Assembly: GCF_900078315.1 (NCBI RefSeq)
Contig: NZ_FKBS01000014.1
Coordinates: 1,337,847 to 1,401,846 of the forward strand
Source: Bordetella ansorpii
Lineage (GTDB): Bacteria; Pseudomonadota; Gammaproteobacteria; Burkholderiales; Burkholderiaceae_B
Length of the DNA stretch: 64,000 bases
Direction: 5' to 3'
Below, one piece after another: positions 17,682 through 25,719 of this stretch. Made by a program: the position numbers and the translations under genes. The notes beneath the pieces are model-generated. The model was given only the letters and a program-made list of their open reading frames with translations. It searched no databases and was not told where the DNA came from. Numbering within the stretch: the first letter of the stretch is position 1; each line of letters opens with the position of its first letter.

Positions 17682-18710
17682 ATGCCTCACCTGACCCGCC
17701 GTCAACTGCTTTGCGCCGCCATGGCTGGCGCGGCCTTTCCGGGGCTGTCGTTCGCCGCCCGCCAGCAACTGGTGGTGGGGACGTGGGGCGGCGACTTCGG
17801 CAACATCCTGAAAGCGTCCGTCGACGATGCATTGATGGAGCCCAAGGGCATCGAAGTCGTCCAGTCCATCGGCGCGCCCATGCAACGCCGTGCCAAGCTG
17901 CTGGCCGAGCGCAATTCGCGCCGGGGCAGCATGGACGTGGCCTGCCTGGCTGACTTCGACATCCACGCCGCCGCTGGCATGAATGCGCTGGCGCCCGTGA
18001 ACGAAGACACGGTGGCGCGTACCCGCCACGTGCTGCCCTTCCTGAAGAAGTCGCACGCGATTCCCCATATCTATTCGGCCTACGTCATCGTCTACAACAC
18101 CGACATGGTGAAGACCCCGCCCACCTCGTTCGCCGATCTGTGGGATCCGAAATGGCGCGGCCGCGTGGGCCTGTGCGATTTCCAGTACACGACCAACACT
18201 GCCATCGCCGCCATCGTGGGCGGAGGGTCGATGAGCAACTTCGCGCCCGCCCAGGCCAAGCTGGACGAGATGAAGGCGCTGGACGCCAAGGTGCTGCCGT
18301 CCACCGAGGCGGTGGCCGTGGCGCTGAAGTCGGGCGAGATATGGTTCACCATCATCGCCGCGGCCCGTGCCTACATGTGGCGCAAGCAGGGCGTGCCGGT
18401 GGCGCGCATCGTGCCGTCCGAGGGAGGCATTCCCACTTCGTACGAAGCCGCCGTGCCCGCCAACACGCGCCAGAAGGAGCTGGCCTACGGCTACCTGGAC
18501 GCCATGCTGTCGCCCAGCGCGCAATCCGCGTTCGCCAGCCGCATGGGCTACCTGCCCACGGTGGACGACGTGAAACTGCCCGAGGAGCTGGAGCGCGAGA
18601 TCAACTTCACGACCCAGCAGCGCGAGAAAATGATGCAGTTGGACCTGGATTATCTGCAGCAGAACCAGGCCTCGATCCTGGACGCCTGGAACAAGACGTT
18701 CAAGGGCTGA
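17682..18710 (+). CDS. Extracellular solute-binding protein, spermidine/putrescine-like
   Basis: This 342-residue periplasmic binding protein has a signal peptide (RRQLLCAAMAGAAFPGLSFA, possibly Tat-type because of the RR). It carries the PotD/Fe3+-type family signature near the mature N-terminus (LVVGTWGGDFGNIL) and SFADLWDPKWRGRVG in the middle. ATG 17682 has CCGGAGA upstream. No ABC permease or ATPase is adjacent, so it must use a transporter encoded elsewhere or act as a sensor. It is co-transcribed with the CocE-type hydrolase; a terminator lies at 18751. Confidence 0.85.
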   Translation: MPHLTRRQLLCAAMAGAAFPGLSFAARQQLVVGTWGGDFGNILKASVDDALMEPKGIEVVQSIGAPMQRRAKLLAERNSRRGSMDVACLADFDIHAAAGMNALAPVNEDTVARTRHVLPFLKKSHAIPHIYSAYVIVYNTDMVKTPPTSFADLWDPKWRGRVGLCDFQYTTNTAIAAIVGGGSMSNFAPAQAKLDEMKALDAKVLPSTEAVAVALKSGEIWFTIIAAARAYMWRKQGVPVARIVPSEGGIPTSYEAAVPANTRQKELAYGYLDAMLSPSAQSAFASRMGYLPTVDDVKLPEELEREINFTTQQREKMMQLDLDYLQQNQASILDAWNKTFKG

Positions 18711-18750
18711 TGGCCGCGCGGGCGCATGCCTGCGGGCGATTGACAAACCG

Positions 18751-18778
18751 GGCCTCATGCCAAGGTATGGGGCCTTTT
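18751..18778 (+). terminator. Terminator after the solute-binding protein
   Basis: GGCCTCAT (18751-18758) pairs with ATGGGGCC (18767-18774, one G-T pair), followed by TTTT. Confidence 0.7.
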
Positions 18779-18842
18779 CACGCTCGTGCCTTCAAACAGC
18801 CTTTATGATGCGGCCAAACAACGCATACAGGAAAGGCTCGCC

Positions 18843-20600
18843 ATGGCAGTGGAATCCGGGGCAGGTGGTTTGGAGCAGGTGCTGACCCTGCTGGGTGCAG
18901 CGGTGGTGGCGGTGCCGCTGTTCCGCAAGTTGGGGCTGGGCTCGGTATTGGGGTATCTGGTGGCCGGCCTGGTCATCGGCCCCTTCGGCCTGGGGCTGAT
19001 CAACGACGACGGCACCTTGCTGCACGTGGCCGAGCTGGGTGTGGTGATGTTCCTGTTCATCATCGGCCTGGAGATGCGGCCCTCGCATCTGTGGGGCCTG
19101 CGCCGCCAGATCTTCGGCCTGGGCAGCGCACAGATCCTGGTCTGCGGCCTGCTGCTGACCGGCGTGGGCCTGGCGTTCGGCTTCCCCCTGGCGGTGTCGT
19201 TCGTGTCGGCGATGGGATTCGTGCTGACGTCCACCGCCATCGTCGTGCAGATCCTGAACGAGCGCGGCGACATCGCCCAGCCGGGCGGCCAGCGCATCGT
19301 CTCGGTGCTGCTGTTCGAAGACCTGCTGATCGTGCCGCTGCTGGCCATCGTGGCCTTCCTGGCCCCCGAAGGCGCCGCGCCGCGCGAGCCGGCCGCCGTG
19401 CTGCAGAACATCGGCATCGCCGCCGGCGCGATCGCCGTGCTGGTCGCCGCGGGCCTGTGGCTGCTGAACCCCCTGTTCCGCATCCTGGCCCGCGCCAAGG
19501 CGCGCGAGGTGATGACCGCGGCCGCCCTGCTGGTGGTGCTGGGGGCGGCCGTGTTGATGGAGAAAAGCAACCTGTCCATGGCCATGGGCGCCTTCATCGC
19601 GGGCGTGCTGCTGTCCGAGTCCAGCTTCCGCCATCAGCTGGAGGCCGACATCGAGCCGTTCCGGGGGCTGTTGCTTGGGCTGTTCTTCCTGGCGGTGGGC
19701 CTGTCGCTGCGCCTGGACGTGGTCTATGCCAACTGGATGCTGATCTGCGCCGGCGTGGTCGCCATGATGGTGGTGAAGGCGCTGTGCATCTATGGCGTGG
19801 CACGGTTGCTGAAGAGTTCGCGCGGCGAGGCGTCGGATCGCGCCATTTTGATGGCGCAGGGCGGCGAGTTCGCTTTCGTGCTGTATCAGGCGGCTGCGCA
19901 CGGGGGCGTGATCGACGCGCAGGTCAATGCCAACATGACGGCGATCATCGTGCTGTCCATGGTGCTGACGCCGCTGGCTGTGATCGCTCAGAAGCGCATG
20001 GCGCGCAAGGAAGCGCCGTCGATGGATGGCGTGGACCGTGCCCAGGACCTGAAGGGCTGCGTGCTGATCGTGGGTTTTGGCCGCGTGGGGCAGATCGCCA
20101 GCCAGGGCCTGCTGGCCAGTGGGGCGGATATTTCCATCATCGACAACGATCCCGAAGTGATCCGCAATGCCGAGAAGTATGGGTTCAAGGTGTACTACGG
20201 CGACGGGGTGCGGCCGGATGTGCTGCATGCGGCGGGGATCGATAAGACGCAACTGATCCTGATCTGCGTGGATGACAAGGTGGCGGCTACGCGGATTGTC
20301 GAGAACGTGCAGGAGGTCAACCCGCATACCGAGATTCTGGTGCGGGCGTGGGACCGGGAGCATGCGGTGGAACTGATCAAGCACGATGCCGATTTCGTGG
20401 TCCGCGAGACGTTCGAGTCGGGGATGGCGATGGGGCGCGAGGCGGTGCTGCGGCTGGGGGCCACCGAGGAAGAGGCGCAGGGGTACCTGGACGAGGTGCG
20501 GCGGCGGGATGCGGAGCGGCTGGTGCTGGAGACGACCGGGGGGATCTTTGCTGGAAGGGATTTGATTCTGGGGAATATGGCGAAGAAGCAGGGGGCGTGA
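18843..20600 (+). CDS. Kef-type K+/H+ antiporter (CPA2) with TrkA-N domain
   Basis: The protein has 585 residues. About twelve transmembrane helices of the CPA2 exchanger domain occupy residues 1-385, and a RCK/TrkA-N Rossmann domain follows, with GFGRVG at 411-416 and an acidic strand end (ISIIDNDPE). It fits KefB/KefC, the glutathione-adduct-gated potassium efflux systems. The KefC-specific gating loop was not verified. AGGAAAGG precedes ATG 18843. The last about 60 codons use GGG/CGG more than the rest. No kefF/kefG partner is adjacent. Confidence 0.88.
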   Translation: MAVESGAGGLEQVLTLLGAAVVAVPLFRKLGLGSVLGYLVAGLVIGPFGLGLINDDGTLLHVAELGVVMFLFIIGLEMRPSHLWGLRRQIFGLGSAQILVCGLLLTGVGLAFGFPLAVSFVSAMGFVLTSTAIVVQILNERGDIAQPGGQRIVSVLLFEDLLIVPLLAIVAFLAPEGAAPREPAAVLQNIGIAAGAIAVLVAAGLWLLNPLFRILARAKAREVMTAAALLVVLGAAVLMEKSNLSMAMGAFIAGVLLSESSFRHQLEADIEPFRGLLLGLFFLAVGLSLRLDVVYANWMLICAGVVAMMVVKALCIYGVARLLKSSRGEASDRAILMAQGGEFAFVLYQAAAHGGVIDAQVNANMTAIIVLSMVLTPLAVIAQKRMARKEAPSMDGVDRAQDLKGCVLIVGFGRVGQIASQGLLASGADISIIDNDPEVIRNAEKYGFKVYYGDGVRPDVLHAAGIDKTQLILICVDDKVAATRIVENVQEVNPHTEILVRAWDREHAVELIKHDADFVVRETFESGMAMGREAVLRLGATEEEAQGYLDEVRRRDAERLVLETTGGIFAGRDLILGNMAKKQGA

Positions 20601-20694
20601 GTGGGCGTGGTCGGTGGGGCGGCTTGATGGGTAGTGCTCAGGCCGCGGCCCGTGCCCGGTTACAACGGCCGCAGCGGGCTCCAGGCATGCCGAT

Positions 20695-20724
20695 TTGAGT
20701 GCTGATACAGACTCATGCTAGAAT
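20695..20724 (+). promoter_or_regulatory. Promoter of tRNA-Leu(GAG)
   Basis: TTGAGT (20695-20700) is separated by 18 bp from TAGAAT (20719-20724), about 110 bp upstream of the tRNA. Confidence 0.45.
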
Positions 20725-20836
20725 TTCCGACTTCCTTGGCGAAGTGCGGCCTCAGTACTTGCAGCCAGGAAAGATCAGGAAGTCCATCGAGCCACATCGC
20801 CTTCGCGGCAGGGGTTCGGTCGGTGAAGTGCCCAAT

Positions 20837-20921
20837 GCCGACGTGGTGAAATTGGTAGACACGCTATCTTGAGGGGGTAGTGGCGAAAGCTGTGCGAGTT
20901 CGAGTCTCGCCGTCGGCACCA
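20837..20921 (+). tRNA. tRNA-Leu, anticodon GAG
   Basis: GCCGACG pairs with CGTCGGC, followed by A-CCA (encoded). The anticodon stem CTATC/GGTAG encloses TTGAGGG (anticodon GAG, codons CUC/CUU). A class II variable arm and the GTTCGAGTC T-loop are present. In many Betaproteobacteria this tRNA lies directly after secG; here it is 6.3 kb away. Confidence 0.97.
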
Positions 20922-20955
20922 AGAATTTGTCCGGGTTGTCCCCGGGTGTACCAAG

Positions 20956-20991
20956 AGCCCGCAGTTCTCCTATGAGAATGCGGGCTTTTTG
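20956..20991 (+). terminator. Terminator after tRNA-Leu(GAG)
   Basis: AGCCCGCA-G-TTCTC and GAGAA-TGCGGGCT form a 13-bp stem with a CTAT loop, followed by TTTTG. Confidence 0.92.
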
Positions 20992-21084
20992 TCGTTCTGG
21001 ATGCGCCGCTGCTGGCTGAGGCGATTGCGGCTTTGTCTGAAGCCTGGCACCGCCCGCCGGGCCTCAACGCGACGGGCGGATGAG

Positions 21085-21588
21085 TCACTGACCTGCCTTT
21101 GCGATGGCGCGCGCTTTTGAGTTCTGCAGCCTGTGCTCCAGCAGCATCTGTTGCTCGGTGCCGATGGGGCCCTTGCGCACGCTGACGACGCCCGGTTCGC
21201 TTATCAGCCAGTATTCGCCCCGGTTGCGCTCGTCTCCTTCGCAGATGGCAACTTGCAGTTCGCGTTCCGTGCCTCCCCCCAACGCATTGCCGCTTGAAAT
21301 ACGCGCGCATCGCGCTATTTCCTTGACCGCATGGCTGCCATCGAGCACATGCACTTCAAGCGCATATCCGGATTTTTTCTCGGCAAGCATGCTGTCGCCG
21401 CCGGTATTTGCCTGCAGATAGGCGACGGGACTCTCTGTCGAGCCGGGGGCCGTGGCCTGCTTGTCATCCGGGCCTGATGACGCTGCGCGGGCCGTGGGCT
21501 GCGTGGCGCCAGCGACCAGCATGGCAATCGATAACCCCAGGACGGCGAGCCATTGCCGCCGCGGCGAATCGCGTTTCGTGCTGTGCAT
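21085..21588 (-). CDS. Secreted protein of unknown function
   Basis: This 167-residue protein has a long N-terminal signal (RRQWLAVLGLSIAMLVAG...ARA, cleavage near residue 35). No family is recognised. The mature part is small, with two Cys (in KEIARCARISSGN and VAICEGDERN) that could form a disulfide, and ends in a charged helix, QMLLEHRLQNSKARAIAKAG. The start at 21588 is supported by AAGGGAG upstream. It is monocistronic and convergent with tRNA-Leu(GAG). Confidence 0.65.
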   Translation of the reverse strand: MHSTKRDSPRRQWLAVLGLSIAMLVAGATQPTARAASSGPDDKQATAPGSTESPVAYLQANTGGDSMLAEKKSGYALEVHVLDGSHAVKEIARCARISSGNALGGGTERELQVAICEGDERNRGEYWLISEPGVVSVRKGPIGTEQQMLLEHRLQNSKARAIAKAGQ

Positions 21589-22056
21589 GAGTCTCCCTTT
21601 GGTTGGCGAGAAAAGCTGCGCATGCCGATTGCAGTGCTTCGATGCTAGCCAAGGTGGATAGGAAGAAATCGATACCGCAGCGATTTGATGCAATTCCCAA
21701 TATCTCGCTATTCCAGTGCTATCTCCGGAACGGGCGTCCGCCTTCCCTCGATGGATTCGCAAGCGCCCGGCCAATGACAAGCAACCGATATTCCCCAGAG
21801 CGCCCGCTTGTGAGGTCTGGACGCGGCGCATGGCGGGCCGGCATCCCGGTAACGATCTGCCCCGGATTCCATCCAGGGTTTTCCCGTATGATTCGCCCTC
21901 CGGGCACCGGTGCATACACAAAATACGCACCCATCTGCCCATTTTTTGTACCTGCTCGCCCGCCGTGCTGCTCCCCGGCGGGCGGCAGCCGCCTTTTCCG
22001 CACCACTGAACGCGCCCCGCCACGAGCCCGGCGCGCCGCCACGAGGAACCTCAGCA
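21589..22056. other. 468-bp intergenic region upstream of the symporter gene
   Basis: This region lies between divergent genes and has lower GC than its surroundings in the first half. I see no tRNA, repeat or coding frame with convincing codon use. A short AT-rich patch (CATTTTTTGTACC near 21940) and CACAAAATACGC near 21916 are the only candidates for promoter elements of the downstream gene. Confidence 0.4.
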
Positions 22057-23304
22057 ATGAAGAACCGCCTGACCCTGAGCATCGCCATCGCCATGCTCCT
22101 GGGTGTCGCCGTCGGCTACGCATGCCACGTCAGCATCACCGATGCCGCGCAGCTCAAGGAAGTCGCCGGCTACTTTTCCATCATCACCGACATCTTCCTG
22201 CGCCTGATCAAGATGATCATCGCGCCGCTGGTGTTCGCCACGCTGGTATCCGGCCTGGCCGGACTGGACAGCGGCGGCGAGGTGGGGCGGATCGGCTTGC
22301 GGTCGGTGCTGTGGTTCGTCTGCGCGTCGCTGGTCTCGCTGGGCATCGGCCTGGTGATGGCGAACGTGACCGCGCCGGGCGCGGGCCTGAACCTGACGGC
22401 GCCCGCGACCGAGGTGGCCACGGGCTTGAACACCTCGGGCCTGAACGTGAAGGACGTCATCACGCACGCCTTCCCGACCAGCGTGCTGGACGCGATGGCG
22501 CGCAACGACATCCTGCAGATCCTGGTGTTCTCGGTGTTCATGGGCCTGGCGCTCAGTGCACTGAAGCGCGATCCCAAGGTCGCCTATGTGGTCAACGTGG
22601 TCGACGGCATGGTGCCGGTGATGCTGCGCCTGACGGACTATGTGATGCGTTTCGCGCCGTTCGGCGTGTTCGGCGCCATTGCATCGGTGGTGACGGTGCG
22701 CGGCCTGGACGTGCTTTTTACCTACGGCAAGCTGCTGGGCTCGTTCTACCTGGCGCTGCTGCTGCTGTGGATCGTGCTGTTCGCGGTGGGCTGGGCCTTC
22801 CTGGGTTCCAAAGTGATCACGCTGCTGAAGACGATCCGCGAGCCGGCGATGATCGCCTTCTCGACGGCCAGCAGCGAAGCCGCCTTCCCGCGCCTGACCG
22901 AAAAGCTGGAAGAGTACGGCGTGGACAAGAAGGTGGTGGGCTTCACGCTGCCGCTGGGCTATGCCTTCAACCTGGACGGCTCGATGCTGTATCAGGCCTT
23001 CGCGGCGATCTTCATCGCGCAGGCGTTCGGCGTGGAGATGTCGGTGTCGCAGCAGGTCACCATGCTGCTGATCCTGATGATAAGCAGCAAGGGCATGGCC
23101 AGCGTGCCGCGCGGCGCCGTGGTGGTGGTGGCGGCGGTGGCGCCCATGTTCCACCTGCCAGCGGCGGGGATCGCGCTGATCCTGGCCATCGACCAGTTGC
23201 TGGACATGGGCCGCACGATGACCAACGTGATCGGCAACAGCGTGGCCACGGCGGTGATCGCCAAGTGGGAAGAACAGCGCAAGCCGGGGGCTGACGCGGC
23301 CTGA
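22057..23304 (+). CDS. Dicarboxylate/amino acid:cation symporter (DAACS family)
   Basis: This 415-residue sodium- or proton-coupled inner-membrane symporter is of the DctA/GltP type. Family signatures are present: the serine-rich hairpin as FSTASSEAAFPRL near residue 270, GYAFNLDGSMLYQ near residue 305 (the NMDGT-equivalent NLDGS), and DMGRTMTNVIGN near residue 385. The substrate (C4-dicarboxylate, glutamate or aspartate) cannot be fixed from sequence alone. GAGGAA precedes ATG 22057. It stands alone. Confidence 0.9.
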   Translation: MKNRLTLSIAIAMLLGVAVGYACHVSITDAAQLKEVAGYFSIITDIFLRLIKMIIAPLVFATLVSGLAGLDSGGEVGRIGLRSVLWFVCASLVSLGIGLVMANVTAPGAGLNLTAPATEVATGLNTSGLNVKDVITHAFPTSVLDAMARNDILQILVFSVFMGLALSALKRDPKVAYVVNVVDGMVPVMLRLTDYVMRFAPFGVFGAIASVVTVRGLDVLFTYGKLLGSFYLALLLLWIVLFAVGWAFLGSKVITLLKTIREPAMIAFSTASSEAAFPRLTEKLEEYGVDKKVVGFTLPLGYAFNLDGSMLYQAFAAIFIAQAFGVEMSVSQQVTMLLILMISSKGMASVPRGAVVVVAAVAPMFHLPAAGIALILAIDQLLDMGRTMTNVIGNSVATAVIAKWEEQRKPGADAA

Positions 23305-23399
23305 TAAGGCCACCCACGGGTCGCGTCCGACGCCGTTGGGCCCTGCTACGATGGCTGCCGTGTCCCACGCCTGCGCAGCACTTTCCGCACCACGCACGC

Positions 23400-24017
23400 A
23401 TGCTCGTACGCCTGACCTTCGACGACGGCCCCGGCCCGTCCACCCCGGATCTGCTCGACGTCCTGCGCGATGCCTCGTGCAGGGCCACCTTCTTCCTGCT
23501 GGGCGGGAACCTGGCGGCCGGCTGGGAGGTGGCGGTGCGGATGGCCACGGAAGGGCATGTGCTGGGCAATCACACCTACTCGCACGCCAGGGCGGGCGAG
23601 CTGCCCCAGGCCGGGCTTGCCGCCGAGATCGACGCCACGGACGCGTTGATCCGCAAGGTCTATATGGATGCCGGGCTGAAGCCTTCCGCATCGATTCCCC
23701 TCCGCCTGCCTTACGGCGTGCAGCCCGAAGACCCGCGAGTACGCGTGCTTGAAGGATTGGGCCGCGAATCGCTGGGATGGACGCTGATCCTGGACGATTG
23801 GCATCAGCCGCAACCCGCGCCGGATGTGCTGCTTGCCAGCATCGGACGGCATGTCGAGGAGCAAGGCAGGGCGGGGCAGGACGTGTTGCTCTGCCTGCAC
23901 GACGGCTCGCGCCATCGCGAGGCGCGTCCGGCCACGGTGGAAACCGTGCGGCGTTTGTTGATCGATCCGCATCTACGGGCGCTGGTGCGGGAATCAGGGC
24001 CAGCGGGCATCCCATAA
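23400..24017 (+). CDS. Polysaccharide deacetylase (NodB-fold, CE4)
   Basis: The protein has 205 residues. Motif 1 is LTFDDGPGP (catalytic base and metal Asp) at the extreme N-terminus, and motif 2 is GNHTYSHA (metal histidines). PLRLPYG and CLHDGS correspond to later CE4 motifs. It has no signal peptide, so it acts in the cytoplasm on an N-acetylated sugar or related amide, unlike wall deacetylases. Its 3' end overlaps the convergent kinase gene by 24 bp. It may belong functionally to the adjacent biosynthetic cluster. Confidence 0.85.
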   Translation: MLVRLTFDDGPGPSTPDLLDVLRDASCRATFFLLGGNLAAGWEVAVRMATEGHVLGNHTYSHARAGELPQAGLAAEIDATDALIRKVYMDAGLKPSASIPLRLPYGVQPEDPRVRVLEGLGRESLGWTLILDDWHQPQPAPDVLLASIGRHVEEQGRAGQDVLLCLHDGSRHREARPATVETVRRLLIDPHLRALVRESGPAGIP

Positions 24018-25001
24018 CTGGCGCACGCAACCCAGGAATCCCATGCCCGGGCCCGGCAGCCACAGGCCGCGCTGCGCGGCATGCAGATGGATCAATACCT
24101 GGTCTGCGCAGAACAGATGCATGAGCATGCCGCGGTTGCTGCGTAGCCACCCGATGGGAGCCCCCGGCTGGATCCGCGCGTAGGCGTGCAGTCCGTCGTC
24201 CCAGACCGAGGCATCGAAGACGAAGGCGTCTTCACGCGCGACATCCCGCGACAAGGCAAACAGCGCGAACGCGGTCTCCACCCAAGGCGATCCCTGCCCG
24301 ACATCGTCGAAATCCAGGATGCCGCAGACGTGCTGATCGCGGTAAAGCAGATTTCCCGCATGATAATCGCCATGCAGCCATTGGACGGGGCCGGGAACAC
24401 CAGCGTCTTCCTCCGACAGGCGGTCGGCGATACGCGCCAGCAGGAAGCCGCATTGTTGCGGTGTCATCGATGGCAGCATCGGGCCGGCCAGATCGGCCAC
24501 CCGCGCCTGTCGCCTCCGAAGCCAGGACAGCGGATCGTCGGTATCGGTGGCGATGCCACCCGCCAGCGCCGCATGCAGGCGGGCCAGCGTGTGCATGGCG
24601 CTGGCGACCCCTGTCGCGCGCGCCGCATCGCTCGTGTCCGACGCCGGCGGATAGACGCCATCGCGGGCATCGACAGCCGCTTCGCCGAATTCGCCGACCT
24701 CGCCGGGAATGACGTCGAACACATGCAGCCAGCGGCCATGCACTTGCACGCACGCCTGGCCATCCCGCGTAGGCACGAGACAAGGCACGGCGGGCAATGC
24801 CTGCGCGCCCGCCAGATGCCGCAGCACGGTCGTCTCATCGCGCACCTGCCGTTCGGACTTGTCTTTCCACGACATCCGCAGCACGACCTCGCGCGCATCC
24901 ACCCGCGCCACATACGTTTTGTTAGTATGGCCCGTCGGCGTGGCCCGCACCGAGTCCGCCCGCAGCTCCCAATGCCTTTCCAGCAGGGCGGCAACGTCCA
25001 T
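23994..25001 (-). CDS. APH/choline-kinase-fold small-molecule kinase 1
   Basis: This 335-residue protein is of the aminoglycoside phosphotransferase/homoserine kinase-like superfamily. The Brenner-type catalytic loop is LHGDYHAGNLLY (Asp as base, Asn for Mg), followed by the metal Asp in GILDFDDVGQG. The N-lobe has TGHTNKTYVAR and a VVLRM Lys-region variant. The start is taken at ATG 25001 (GGAAA upstream); ATG 25019 is possible and would leave one base to the divergent gene at 25021. The natural substrate is unknown; sugar, amino alcohol or homoserine-like compounds are typical. It lies at the left edge of the biosynthetic cluster. Confidence 0.85.
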   Translation of the reverse strand: MDVAALLERHWELRADSVRATPTGHTNKTYVARVDAREVVLRMSWKDKSERQVRDETTVLRHLAGAQALPAVPCLVPTRDGQACVQVHGRWLHVFDVIPGEVGEFGEAAVDARDGVYPPASDTSDAARATGVASAMHTLARLHAALAGGIATDTDDPLSWLRRRQARVADLAGPMLPSMTPQQCGFLLARIADRLSEEDAGVPGPVQWLHGDYHAGNLLYRDQHVCGILDFDDVGQGSPWVETAFALFALSRDVAREDAFVFDASVWDDGLHAYARIQPGAPIGWLRSNRGMLMHLFCADQVLIHLHAAQRGLWLPGPGMGFLGCVRQLWDARWP

Positions 25002-25020
25002 TTTTTCCACGCTATCCATC

Positions 25021-25719
25021 ATGTCCGAGCGCATCTCCGCCCGCATGCGGGACATCAATATCGAATGGCTGGCGCGCGCCGCGGAATTCGATCATCTGTT
25101 CAACATCCGCTGGCTGGGCGAGCGCTTCTTCCATCTGCCGGGCGACATGCTGGCCTTGCAGGAACTGGTGTGGCGCATCCGCCCGTCGGTCATCGTGCAG
25201 ACGGGCATCGCCGCGGGCGGCGGCGTGGTGTTCTCGGCGTCGATGCTGGAATTGGCGACGGACACGGGCCGCGTCGTGGCCATCGAGCCGCGCCTGCGCG
25301 ACGAGGTGCGGCAGACGCTGCAATCCCACCGCCTGGCCCATCGCATGCATCTGGTCGAAGGCGAGTCCTGCTCGCCGGATGTGTTGGCCCAGGTGCGGCA
25401 ACAGATCGAGCGGAACGGCGGCCAGGGGCCGGTCATGGCCATCCTGGACCTGACGCACACCCATGCGCACGTGCTGGACGAGTTGCGCTGCTACGGCGAA
25501 CTGGTCACGCCTGGCAGCTACGTGGTGGTCATGGACACCATCATGGAATACCTGCCCGCCGGGATGTTCCAGGGCAAGCCCTACGGGCGCGGCAACAACC
25601 CCGCCACGGCGGCAGCGGCGTTTCTCGAAGGCGATACCCGCTTCGAGGTCGATCATGACATCGAGGACCGCGTCATCATGACGCTGTCTCCGGGCGGTTT
25701 CCTGAAGCGAGTGCGCTGA
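25021..25719 (+). CDS. CmcI/cephalosporin-hydroxylase-type SAM methyltransferase
   Basis: This 232-residue protein has the family layout: FNIRWLGERFFHLPGDMLAL, then IVQTGIAAGGGVVFSASMLE as the SAM-binding strand-loop, then the acidic VVAIEPRL and the Mg-site-like VVVMDTIMEYL. The family (PF04989) includes CmcI and rhamnosyl O-methyltransferases, which are O-methyltransferases of antibiotics and glycolipids. It is the only plus-strand gene inside a minus-strand cluster: 19 bp separate it from the divergent kinase, and its 3' end overlaps the glycosyltransferase by 44 bp. No clear Shine-Dalgarno is seen; ATG 25048 is an alternative start. Confidence 0.82.
   Translation: MSERISARMRDINIEWLARAAEFDHLFNIRWLGERFFHLPGDMLALQELVWRIRPSVIVQTGIAAGGGVVFSASMLELATDTGRVVAIEPRLRDEVRQTLQSHRLAHRMHLVEGESCSPDVLAQVRQQIERNGGQGPVMAILDLTHTHAHVLDELRCYGELVTPGSYVVVMDTIMEYLPAGMFQGKPYGRGNNPATAAAAFLEGDTRFEVDHDIEDRVIMTLSPGGFLKRVR

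Noticed and set aside
20837-20921. tRNA-Leu(GAG) as an integration site for a genomic island
   Set aside because: I saw no duplicate of its 3' end downstream and no integrase gene in the window.
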